NCBI GenBank assembly: GCA_029251785.1
Contig: JAQXCQ010000095.1
Span: 19,707 to 83,706 of the forward strand
Length of the DNA: 64,000 nucleotides
From: Maricaulis sp.
Lineage (GTDB): Bacteria > Pseudomonadota > Alphaproteobacteria > Caulobacterales > Maricaulaceae
Direction of reading: 5' to 3'
The notes below the pieces were generated by a model. That model was given only the letters and a program-made list of their open reading frames with translations. It did no database searches and was not told the origin of the DNA. The position numbers and the translations under genes were made by a program. The stretch's first letter is position 1. Every line of letters begins with the position of its first letter. Shown here piece by piece: positions 27,021 through 35,453 of this stretch.

Positions 27021-28019
27021 TTGCCCGGCTTTACCGAAATACGCGATTTCCTGACCGACCCGCAAATGCTGCTGACCCTTTTGTCCGGCATCTTGGTATT
27101 CGCCACGATTGTCACGATCGCCGGACCAAGTCTGGGCGGCGGTGGAATGGATAAGCGAATCAAAGCTGTCCAGAACCGTCGCGAGGAATTGCGTCGTAAG
27201 AGTCGCGAGCAATTGAAGGTCAAGGTCAAGGCCAAGGAAGGTGGTCGGGGCACTATTCGCGATGAAGAAGCCAAGGGTATCATGCGCCGGGTGGTGGATG
27301 CCCTCAACTTGCAAAAAGCGTTCGAAGACCCCGCCCTTCAATTGAAGCTGCAACAGGCCGGTTTGCGGGGCAATCGACCGACCGTGACATTCTATTTCTT
27401 CCGGTTGGCCGCACCGATAATCTTGCTCCTTGGCGGCTTGTTCTACCTCTTTTTTATCAATGATTTCGGGCTGCCAACGATCACCCGATATTGTTATGCA
27501 TTCGCCCTGGGCATGCTGGGTTATTACGCCCCGAATGTGTATCTCTCCAACGCGGCGACAAAGCGCCAACAATCAGTAATGGGGGCGTTTCCGGACGCGC
27601 TTGATCTGCTGTTGATTTGTGTCGAATCGGGCATGTCTGTTGAGGCCGCCTTCCACAAGGTTTCTACAGAAATTGGTAGCCAGTCGATTGAACTCGCTGA
27701 GGAATTGTCGCTAACCACCGCGGAGTTGGCCTACCTGCAGGACCGGCGCGTCGCCTATGAAAATTTGGCCAAGCGGACCAATCATCCCGGCGTGAAAGCG
27801 GTCTGCACCTCGCTCATTCAGGCGGAAAGTTACGGCACCCCGCTGGGGCAAGCCCTGCGTGTGATGGCAAAGGAAAATCGCGACATGCGCATGGCTGCGG
27901 CCGAAAAAAAGGCCGCTTCCTTGCCGGCTCAGCTGACCGTGCCGATGATTATCTTCTTCCTGCCCGTCCTGTTCGTGGTTATCCTCGGCCCAGCCATCAT
28001 TCGTGTAAACGCGATGTGA
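27021..28019 (+). CDS. tadC: Tad pilus inner-membrane platform protein TadC
   Basis: 332 residues, second T2SSF protein. Signatures are FPDALDLLLICVESGMSVEAAF, ELAEELSLTTAELAYLQDRR and QAESYGTPLGQALRVMAKENR, with hydrophobic spans at the start, middle and end. It appears to begin with TTG at 27021, since CTAGGAG sits 7 bases ahead and the alternatives cut into the first span. Ten bases separate it from tadB. Confidence 0.93.
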   Translation: MPGFTEIRDFLTDPQMLLTLLSGILVFATIVTIAGPSLGGGGMDKRIKAVQNRREELRRKSREQLKVKVKAKEGGRGTIRDEEAKGIMRRVVDALNLQKAFEDPALQLKLQQAGLRGNRPTVTFYFFRLAAPIILLLGGLFYLFFINDFGLPTITRYCYAFALGMLGYYAPNVYLSNAATKRQQSVMGAFPDALDLLLICVESGMSVEAAFHKVSTEIGSQSIELAEELSLTTAELAYLQDRRVAYENLAKRTNHPGVKAVCTSLIQAESYGTPLGQALRVMAKENRDMRMAAAEKKAASLPAQLTVPMIIFFLPVLFVVILGPAIIRVNAM

Positions 28020-28081
28020 CGAACGCCGTTTGGCGCGTTATTTGAATGGCACGGTGAATGTTGAACAGGTGGACACAGCCC

Positions 28082-28594
28082 ATGTTTTCCGGGCCCATGT
28101 TTTCGGGACGCAAGTCGGCGGAGAAACGCCGCGAGCAAATCGACGCGGCGGACCAGGCCGCGGGTGCCGCGATGGCCGCGCTGTTTGGTGATGATGTCGA
28201 GGCTGCCCGCAAGGCACTCTCCAGCGCTCCGAAAACTCATTACGCAGACATGGGCTGGAAGGTCGATCTGGCCTACGCCATGGTCGAGCTGAAATCGGAG
28301 AGACGCAAGTCCGGTACACAAAGGCTTGTCTCAGTCTGTAGTCGGCTCGACGAAACGTCACTCAGCCTGGATGACAAGAATTATCTTCGCCTCTATGCGC
28401 TCTACCGCGCCAGCGAAGTGTCGAAAACCGGCAAGCCACCTATGGAATTACGCGATTTGGTTGAGGATTTTCGCTTTGATCATACGCAGATTACGCCGTT
28501 GATCCGTCAGGATTTCCCACTCAAGAAAGTCGACGATATCGTCGTCGCACCGCCCCCGCCGCCACCGCCGCCAACCGATGAAGCGAGCGAATAG
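28082..28594 (+). CDS. unrecognised protein following tadC
   Basis: About 170 residues, cytoplasmic-looking, no signal peptide. It has a helical basic start (FSGRKSAEKRREQIDAADQA), an Ala-rich helical middle (AALFGDDVEAARKALSSA) that could be a TPR-like pair, and ends in eight consecutive prolines and TDEASE. The first codons are a 15-16 base tandem duplication, each copy holding CCCATGTTTTC, giving starts at 28082 and 28097; a start at 28058 is also open. Its position as the last gene of the cpa-tad operon suggests a pilus-related role. I do not recognise the family. Confidence 0.65.
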   Translation: MFSGPMFSGRKSAEKRREQIDAADQAAGAAMAALFGDDVEAARKALSSAPKTHYADMGWKVDLAYAMVELKSERRKSGTQRLVSVCSRLDETSLSLDDKNYLRLYALYRASEVSKTGKPPMELRDLVEDFRFDHTQITPLIRQDFPLKKVDDIVVAPPPPPPPPTDEASE

Positions 28595-28615
28595 GCTGTC
28601 GCGTTTGGTGGTTTG

Positions 28616-29416
28616 CTAATTGGCAGTAACCGCATCATAGCGACGCTGACTGGTCAGCATGGCCCGGACATAGTTCATATTCGCTTCGGCCATTTCCGGC
28701 GTCACATCAACACGCGCCATTTCCTCGGCCTCCTCGAAACGTCCCTGAAGAGCAATCACCAGCGCCAGGTTTTGTCGGATCGCCGCAGCGGCCCCGGGGC
28801 GGATCATGGCTTCGCGTAACATTTGCTCGGCCACCTCCACATCACCTGATAAGGCATGTGACAACGCCAGGTTTGAAAGCACGGAAGGATCGCCGGGATT
28901 GAGGCTGAGCGCGGCCCTGAACGCATTGCGCGCGGCGGGCGCCTGTCCCGCCTGCTCCAGCGAGATACCCAGGGTATTGTGAACCTGCCAATTGGATGAA
29001 TTGGATGCTGCCGAACGCTGCAGAGCCTCAATAGCGCGCGCACCGCGTCCAGACGACGCCAGGGCCATGCCATAGGCCAGCAACATATCGGCGTCTTCAG
29101 GGTATAGCGCCAGAGCCTGTTGGGCGATAATCGCCGAGCGATCATGATTGCCCATACGGCGCAGCGCGATCGATAATTCCAGCGCCGCTTCCTGGTCAGA
29201 CGGGTTGAGGTCATAGGCCTCGGCCCAGAACGCCGCCTGTGATAACAGGTCACGACTGTGGATTGCCGCGCGCTCTTCCGCCGTGGCGGGAATTATATTG
29301 CCCGCATCCTCCATCGTGACTGCGAGCGCCTGCTCGCCGTCAGTGCGGGCAGTGGTCGTCGCGCAGGCGGAAATTGCCAGGGCTGCGAGCGGGGCGATGA
29401 AGATAAAATTTCGCAT
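28616..29416 (-). CDS. tadD: TadD-like TPR lipoprotein
   Basis: About 266 residues: lipoprotein signal with lipobox (LAALAISACAT), then at least four tetratricopeptide repeats (AAFWAEAYDLNPSDQEAALE, AIIAQQALALYPEDADMLLA, AARNAFRAALSLNPGDPSVL, AEQMLREAMIRPGAAAAI). This matches TadD, a lipoprotein TPR protein needed for Flp pilus secretion, and its place beside the tad locus agrees, though it is transcribed toward it. An in-frame TTG at 29431 is an alternative start. Confidence 0.82.
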   Translation of the reverse strand: MRNFIFIAPLAALAISACATTTARTDGEQALAVTMEDAGNIIPATAEERAAIHSRDLLSQAAFWAEAYDLNPSDQEAALELSIALRRMGNHDRSAIIAQQALALYPEDADMLLAYGMALASSGRGARAIEALQRSAASNSSNWQVHNTLGISLEQAGQAPAARNAFRAALSLNPGDPSVLSNLALSHALSGDVEVAEQMLREAMIRPGAAAAIRQNLALVIALQGRFEEAEEMARVDVTPEMAEANMNYVRAMLTSQRRYDAVTAN

Positions 29417-29518
29417 CTTGGAACCGATCAACTGAGAGCGTCCCTTGAAACTGCTCGCCTGCCGTCAAGAATGCGTTAATCCAGAGCCTGAAATTGAACA
29501 CCGATGCGAGGAACAAGC

Positions 29519-30877
<1,359 letters not shown>

Positions 30878-30912
30878 ACCCGTATCGACGGGACGGGTCT
30901 GGGAGTGGAAGT

Positions 30913-31314
30913 ATGGCGTCACAGGCGATGATATCGCTTGAGATGATGCGGCGGGTATCGACCCAGTCCGTGCGCGGCGCTGTGGCAGATCTCAGCGCCC
31001 GCCAGTTTGCTCTGCTTTTGAGTATATTCATGCGGGAGGGGCCGCATTCGGTACGGGATCTGGCCGAGGAGCTTGATCTTCCGAAGCCGGCGGTAAGCCG
31101 CGCTCTCGACGTGCTGGAGGGCAATGGTTTTGTTTGCCGCAAGAAAGATCAACAAGACCGCCGGGATGTTTCCGTGCACCGCACTGTCAAAGGTGCGCTC
31201 TTCCTGTACGATTACGGCTCAAGCCTAGCATCCTTTGCCCAGGAGACTGCCGAGTGCCTGTCATGGATCCACGCCTTACACCGGCCCGCCCCGATCTCGC
31301 CGCAGCCCATCTGA
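30913..31314 (+). CDS. MarR-type winged-helix regulator
   Basis: 133 residues. A helix-turn-helix with wing is clear: SVRDLAEELDLPKPAVSRALDVLEGNGFV, then KKDQQDRRDVSVHRT, the charged wing typical of MarR proteins. The flanking dimerisation helices are short. GGGAGTGGAAG precedes the ATG. Its last 52 bases overlap the start of the NlpC/P60 gene in another frame. Target genes and ligand are unknown; autoregulation of the local cluster is a guess. Confidence 0.85.
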   Translation: MASQAMISLEMMRRVSTQSVRGAVADLSARQFALLLSIFMREGPHSVRDLAEELDLPKPAVSRALDVLEGNGFVCRKKDQQDRRDVSVHRTVKGALFLYDYGSSLASFAQETAECLSWIHALHRPAPISPQPI

Positions 31315-32105
31315 AAGGATTGGTAGAGGCCGAGCGCTTTGTTGAGCCGGTCTTATGGCAATGCGCCATTGCCGCGGCCCCGATCAGACGCACACCGGCT
31401 GCCGACGGGGCCATGGACGACCAATTGCTGGCCGGTGAACAATTTGCGGTGCTCGACCAATCGGACGGCTGGGCCTGGGGATACGCCAAAAGCAGCGGTT
31501 ATGTCGGGTGGGTTGATCTGGCGGGCTTGTCGTCAAAGACGCAGAATCCCGACCGTCGCATCACCGTCCTGCGGACGTACGGATTTTCCCGGCCCGACAT
31601 GAAGTCGGCGCCTGTCGTCCTGTTGAGCCTCAATTCTGGTATTTCCACGGGTGAGCGGGAAGCGAGCTTTGTCCATGCCGGAGATCTGGGGTGGATCCAC
31701 GAAGCGCATACCGCGCCTATTGATCAAACCGCCAGCGACTTTGTTGCCGTCGCCGAAGCATTCCTGGGCGCTCCCTATCTCTGGGGTGGAAAGGAAAGCT
31801 TGGGGTTGGACTGTTCCGGGCTTTTGCAGATGGCCCTTGTGGCGACAGGTGTGCCGGCGCCTCGCGACGCGGATCAGCAAGAGGATTTCCTCCGCGATAG
31901 CTGGCAAGACGTGACAGGCGATGTCGGACGCCAGCGAGGCGATGTCGTCTTCTGGCCCGGACATGTTGGCATTATGACGGATAGCGAACACTTGCTGCAC
32001 GCAAACGCCCATACGATGGATACGACGCTGGAAAGTTTTCGAGAGGCCGAGGCACGCATTGCGGACAAGGAAAATCCGGTGCGTTCAATTTTTCGGGCCG
32101 CCTGA
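31263..32105 (+). CDS. NlpC/P60 peptidoglycan endopeptidase
   Basis: 280 residues. Residues about 40-150 form SH3-like cell-wall-binding modules (GEQFAVLDQSDGWAWGYAKS, GYVGWVDLAGL). The C-terminal NlpC/P60 domain has the catalytic Cys184 in LGLDCSGLLQMAL, a GDVVFWPGHVGIM motif with the catalytic histidine, and HANAHTM as third polar element. Such enzymes cut stem peptides (D-Glu/DAP bonds), consistent with dipeptide turnover beside an aminopeptidase. No signal peptide is visible, so it may act on recycled muropeptides in the cytoplasm. The ATG at 31263 lies inside the MarR gene. Confidence 0.9.
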   Translation: MDPRLTPARPDLAAAHLKGLVEAERFVEPVLWQCAIAAAPIRRTPAADGAMDDQLLAGEQFAVLDQSDGWAWGYAKSSGYVGWVDLAGLSSKTQNPDRRITVLRTYGFSRPDMKSAPVVLLSLNSGISTGEREASFVHAGDLGWIHEAHTAPIDQTASDFVAVAEAFLGAPYLWGGKESLGLDCSGLLQMALVATGVPAPRDADQQEDFLRDSWQDVTGDVGRQRGDVVFWPGHVGIMTDSEHLLHANAHTMDTTLESFREAEARIADKENPVRSIFRAA

Positions 32106-32133
32106 CCGAGAATTTATCGTTCCGGCGCGCACA

Positions 32134-32167
32134 AAAAAGCCCCGCGGCCGGAACCGCGGGGCTTTTT
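32134..32167. terminator. bidirectional intrinsic terminator
   Basis: Stem of 14 bp: AAAAAGCCCCGCGG (32134-32147) with CCGCGGGGCTTTTT (32154-32167), loop CCGGAA. It lies between two converging genes and serves both. Confidence 0.95.
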
Positions 32168-32187
32168 GTGTGTAATGGGGCAGGGCG

Positions 32188-32901
32188 CTACTGGTCGTCG
32201 TCGCCAGTCGGTGCTTCAGTCGGTGCTTCTGCTGGCGCTTCCATTGACGTTTCTGCCGGCGTGTCTGCCAGTGTTTCTGCCAGTGTTTCTGCAGGCGTAT
32301 CTTGCATGACGTCTGCGGCTACGTCCTCGACCATGTCAGCCAATGGGGCTGGCAGCGGAGCCGGGTTAGCCGAGAGGCTGCGAAGATAGGCAATGACATT
32401 CATGCGGGTCGATTCGCTTCTGATTCCGGCAAACGACATCGCTGTGCCCGGAGCGTATGCTCGCGGCGATGTCAGGAAATCATTGAGAGCGGCATAGTCC
32501 CAGCCGCCCGCGATACCCGACAGAGCCGCCGAGTAGCTATAGCCATCGGCAGAGCCGATGCCGCGGTCAACAACGCCCCAAAGGTTTGGTCCGGTGCTGT
32601 GGCCAGCGCCGTCAACAAACGTATGGCATGACGAGCACTGGCGAATAGCGCTTTCACCACGCGAAACATCCGCAGCAGCGAGAAGAACGCCGTAATCGAC
32701 CGCCGGCATGATTGCGGGGCCACTCTCGGCCGCGTCACCACCGATTGCGGCCCAGTCGACCGGGTAGGCAGTGTTGTGTTCATCAAGGTCATGCGCTGCA
32801 TGTGTGGGGACGAGCGTGTGTCCCAATTCCTTGATGACCAAGACGATTAGGATGCCTGCGATAAGGACGCCAGCAACCTTGTTCCAGAAGAGATCGCCCA
32901 T
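32188..32901 (-). CDS. membrane-anchored cytochrome c
   Basis: 237 residues. An uncleaved N-terminal anchor (VAGVLIAGILIVLVI) is followed by a class I cytochrome c domain with one haem site, QCSSCHTF, GPNLWGVV after it, and the axial methionine region GTAMSFAGI. This resembles CycM-type cytochromes that carry electrons from the bc1 complex to terminal oxidases. The C-terminus after LRSLSANPAP is a Pro/Ala/Glu/Thr-rich degenerate repeat tail of about 60 residues ending in GDDDQ, unusual for the family. The start at 32901 has a GGGGGG site; an earlier frame start at 32967 is less likely. Confidence 0.88.
   Translation of the reverse strand: MGDLFWNKVAGVLIAGILIVLVIKELGHTLVPTHAAHDLDEHNTAYPVDWAAIGGDAAESGPAIMPAVDYGVLLAAADVSRGESAIRQCSSCHTFVDGAGHSTGPNLWGVVDRGIGSADGYSYSAALSGIAGGWDYAALNDFLTSPRAYAPGTAMSFAGIRSESTRMNVIAYLRSLSANPAPLPAPLADMVEDVAADVMQDTPAETLAETLADTPAETSMEAPAEAPTEAPTGDDDQ
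32208..32302. repeat. degenerate 12-base repeats inside the cytochrome c gene
   Basis: Two exact copies of TCTGCCAGTGTT are at 32264-32287 within a longer run of diverged units (GTGCTTCTGCTGGC and similar). The run encodes the PAE/TPAET tail of the cytochrome. Length variation between strains would be expected. Confidence 0.75.
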
Positions 32902-33178
32902 GGACGCCCCCCAATCTAATCCAGTTGAAAGTTGGCTGTGTTTGGCATGGTCAGCTCCTGCAGGCAACCGTCAAAGCATCGTCCGATACATTCGGTCGCA
33001 GTCCGGATGAGTGCGTCGCCTTTGTTGCCCCTCACAGCGATGCAGCCTTCCGTCTTCCCTCCAAGCTCACCGTCCTGTGAAGCACAAGCTGCACTGCGCC
33101 CCTTGAACCTGCACCCCTGCGTTCGCAAATGCCCCAATGGCTGGGATTATTGTCATTCAAATAAGGACCTTGATCGCC

Positions 33179-33712
33179 ATGTTGCGTTCCATACTTTTCA
33201 CTGCTGCATCCTCAATCGCCTTCGCGGGCATCGTCACACCTCATGCCGGGGCTCAAGATGCGAATTTCAACGCTGGGGTCGGTTATTCCCGAATCGATAT
33301 TCAGGACGTGGACTTTGATGCGATTTCGCTTCGCGCTGGTTACGATTTCAACGAAACCTTCGGCCTTGAAGGCCAGGTTGATTTCGGCCTCGGTGATGAA
33401 AGTGTCTCGCTGGGTCTCGTCACCGCTGATGTCGAATTAAATTATAGCGCCGGACTCTACGGTATCGCGCGCTTCCCGCTTGCCGAAAATGTCAATGTGT
33501 TTGGGCGTCTCGGATACGTAACAACCGAGCTCGAAGGGTCCGTTGCCGGGTTTGTCGCAGATGAGAGCGATGACGGCTTTTCCTTTGGTGTCGGCGGTGA
33601 ATACAATTTCGACGCGTCCAACGGCGTTCGGGTCGAATATACGCGTACAGATTATGATTCCGGCGAGGCCGACAGTTTCGGTATTTCCTGGGTGCGTCGT
33701 TTCGGCGGCTAA
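33179..33712 (+). CDS. small outer-membrane beta-barrel protein
   Basis: 177 residues: signal peptide (MLRSILFTAASSIAFAGIVTPHAGAQ, cut after AQ) then an eight-strand-like barrel pattern of the OmpA-like/porin-family type: NAGVGYSRIDI, SLRAGYDFNETFGLEGQVDF, NYSAGLYGIARF, VFGRLGYVTTEL, SFGVGGEYNF, VRVEYTRTDY, FGISWVRRFGG. No enzymatic or binding motif is seen. The ATG at 33179 has AAGGA 11 bases upstream. The 277 bases before it, back to the cytochrome gene start, hold no convincing gene. Confidence 0.85.
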   Translation: MLRSILFTAASSIAFAGIVTPHAGAQDANFNAGVGYSRIDIQDVDFDAISLRAGYDFNETFGLEGQVDFGLGDESVSLGLVTADVELNYSAGLYGIARFPLAENVNVFGRLGYVTTELEGSVAGFVADESDDGFSFGVGGEYNFDASNGVRVEYTRTDYDSGEADSFGISWVRRFGG

Positions 33713-33754
33713 GCCCTACCGCTAAGTGCGGGGAGAAATCCGCCACCTTCAGAG

Positions 33755-33781
33755 CCGCGTCCCGTTTGGGGCGCGGTTTTG
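33755..33781 (+). terminator. intrinsic terminator after the barrel gene
   Basis: CCGCGTCCC (33755-33763), loop GTTT, GGGGCGCGG (33768-33776) with one G-T pair, then TTTTG. It is about 43 bases after the stop. The next 165 bases to the nudC end show nothing else. Confidence 0.85.
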
Positions 33782-33947
33782 TGTGGTTGCTTGGTTATGC
33801 GTGCCGACGTGTTGGCGGGCCAGCTGTGTCGAGTTGTGTTAAGCCAAATTCACTGGGCCAAGTGCAAGCTGTTCACAAGGTTGATTACAAGGCATGACGG
33901 CACGGAATTGGCGCACGCCGTAGTGCCTGCTGGTGAGGCCAGGTCGA

Positions 33948-34868
33948 TTAAATCGCGCCATCAACCCATAATTCGGTCAGCCGCCGGGCAATGGCAATCG
34001 ATGGCGGCATCACTGCCTCTGCATGGGTTCCATCCAACATGGTGATGACCTCGGCTCGGGAAAACCACCGGGCCTGTTCAAGCTCATGCGTGTCGATCGT
34101 TAGGGTCGTGTCTGTCACTGGCGCGACCAAACCCACCATCAAGGAGTGGGGCAGGGGCCAGGGTTGGCACATGACATAGCGAATGCCGGCAATGTCGGCG
34201 GTGACGCCTGCTTCTTCCAGCAATTCACGCGCGCAGGCTTCCTCGAGCGTCTCGGCAGGCTCCACAAACCCCGCCAGTGCAGACCACACACCGTCAGGCC
34301 AATTTTCCTGTCGCCCAAGGAGGCAATTATCCCCGTCCACGGCCAGCATGATGACGACAGGGTCGACCCGGGGGAAATGCTCCGCGTCGCACGCATCACA
34401 CACGCGCTTCGCGCCGCCTCCGGCTTGACGAGTCGGAGAGCCGCAATTGGCACAGAACTGATGGCGTTCGCGCCAGGCGAACAGCGAGCGGGCCTGCGCG
34501 AAAATGGCGGCATCCGCATGGATCATGAGGCGTGCGGCCTGCCGGGCGTCGAAAAATTCGGTGCCATGTGGGGCCGGAGTTTCGATCTTGTTTTCGCATG
34601 CGAAGAGCGGTTGGCCCGCGGTTTCACCAAGATAGACCAGCGGCCCGGTCGCGTCCCAGTTTGCGGTGTCCGACATCTCGAATCTGTGGAGCGTATTGTC
34701 GGCCGACATCGCTGGTTCGCCTGCCCGCAACAAAATACAGCGCGCATCCTGGTGATGAGAGGCCGCGACAAGCATGTCCGGATCACGCCGGATTAGATCG
34801 CCGCGGTCCAGGGGAGAGCCGGTAAACGTCAGGGCGGGGCGATCTTTCAGGATGGTGCGGTCATTCAT
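33948..34868 (-). CDS. nudC: NAD(H) pyrophosphatase / RNA decapping enzyme NudC
   Basis: About 306 residues. NudC hydrolyses NADH to NMNH and AMP and removes NAD caps from RNA. The zinc ribbon is FCANCGSPT...RVCDACDAEHFPRVDP (two CxxC pairs). The full Nudix box GFVEPAETLEEACARELLEEAGV (read as G-x5-E-x7-REL-x-EE-x-G) follows, and then the NudC-specific CQPWPLPHSLM. ATGs at 34868 and 34898 are both possible; the shorter matches the family start better. Confidence 0.93.
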   Translation of the reverse strand: MNDRTILKDRPALTFTGSPLDRGDLIRRDPDMLVAASHHQDARCILLRAGEPAMSADNTLHRFEMSDTANWDATGPLVYLGETAGQPLFACENKIETPAPHGTEFFDARQAARLMIHADAAIFAQARSLFAWRERHQFCANCGSPTRQAGGGAKRVCDACDAEHFPRVDPVVIMLAVDGDNCLLGRQENWPDGVWSALAGFVEPAETLEEACARELLEEAGVTADIAGIRYVMCQPWPLPHSLMVGLVAPVTDTTLTIDTHELEQARWFSRAEVITMLDGTHAEAVMPPSIAIARRLTELWVDGAI

Positions 34869-35044
34869 GGGCGCTGTCTGCCTTTTCGGAAGGGGCATTA
34901 TTCGCGAAACCTGCTCGTGCAGATAGCGAGCTTAGGTGCCGGCTTCAATCATAGATTTGCATGATCACCGCAACATTATAACTTGCAATTAAGAATGAGT
35001 CGCAAATATGCTGTGTTTGAAGCATGTAAAATCAGGAGGAAGCC

Positions 35045-35269
35045 ATGTCCCAAATGCAGGTTGAAATACAAGATACACGTCGATCCGCCCATGTGCGTCT
35101 CGCCGTCCGCGATTGGCTGGAAACCCAGTCCCGCATGATCGCCTATTGGCGTGATGTGCTTGTTTCTGCGGGCGAGTGCGACGACCTGGTCGAGATCCTC
35201 GATGACCATGCGGACGTCCTGCTGATGGCGGCGTTACAGGGGGATGGTGAAAACCCAGTACATCAGTGA
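35045..35269 (+). CDS. small protein of unknown function
   Basis: 74 residues, helical, acidic, cytoplasmic-looking (RLAVRDWLETQSRMIAYWRD, ECDDLVEILDDHADVLLMAA). A perfect AGGAGG lies 5 bases before the ATG, strong support for translation. It sits between nudC (divergent) and the SRP RNA gene. No family recognised. Confidence 0.65.
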   Translation: MSQMQVEIQDTRRSAHVRLAVRDWLETQSRMIAYWRDVLVSAGECDDLVEILDDHADVLLMAALQGDGENPVHQ

Positions 35270-35312
35270 AGCGACATCTTGCGCCGCGCGGCTGGGCAGG
35301 CGATATAGAGGG

Positions 35313-35410
35313 CGGAAGATCGGCGGTGGACGAGCGCCTCGCGAACCCGGTCAGGTCCGGAAGGAAGCAGCCGCAACGAGTTTTCGTTCGGGTCGCCGTT
35401 CGGTCTTCCA
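35313..35410 (+). ncRNA. ffs: signal recognition particle RNA (4.5S, small bacterial type)
   Basis: About 98 nt. The universal SRP core is exact: GGTCAGGTCCGGAAGGAAGC (from 35349) with the GGAA tetraloop and the Ffh-binding asymmetric loop. The outer arms GGAAGATCGG (35314-35323) and CGGTCTTCC (35401-35409) pair with G-U wobbles to form the closing helix. The position directly before dnaX is the usual alphaproteobacterial one. End positions are estimates from the stem. It acts with Ffh and FtsY in membrane protein targeting. Confidence 0.95.
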
Positions 35411-35453
35411 CTTATTCCTCGCTTCGCGCGATCTTTAAGCCCCGGGAGTCGAC

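Noticed and set aside
32916..33137. 73-codon Cys-containing frame on the minus strand upstream of the cytochrome gene
   Set aside because: Starts with TTG without a ribosome site and has no conserved pattern; most likely chance.
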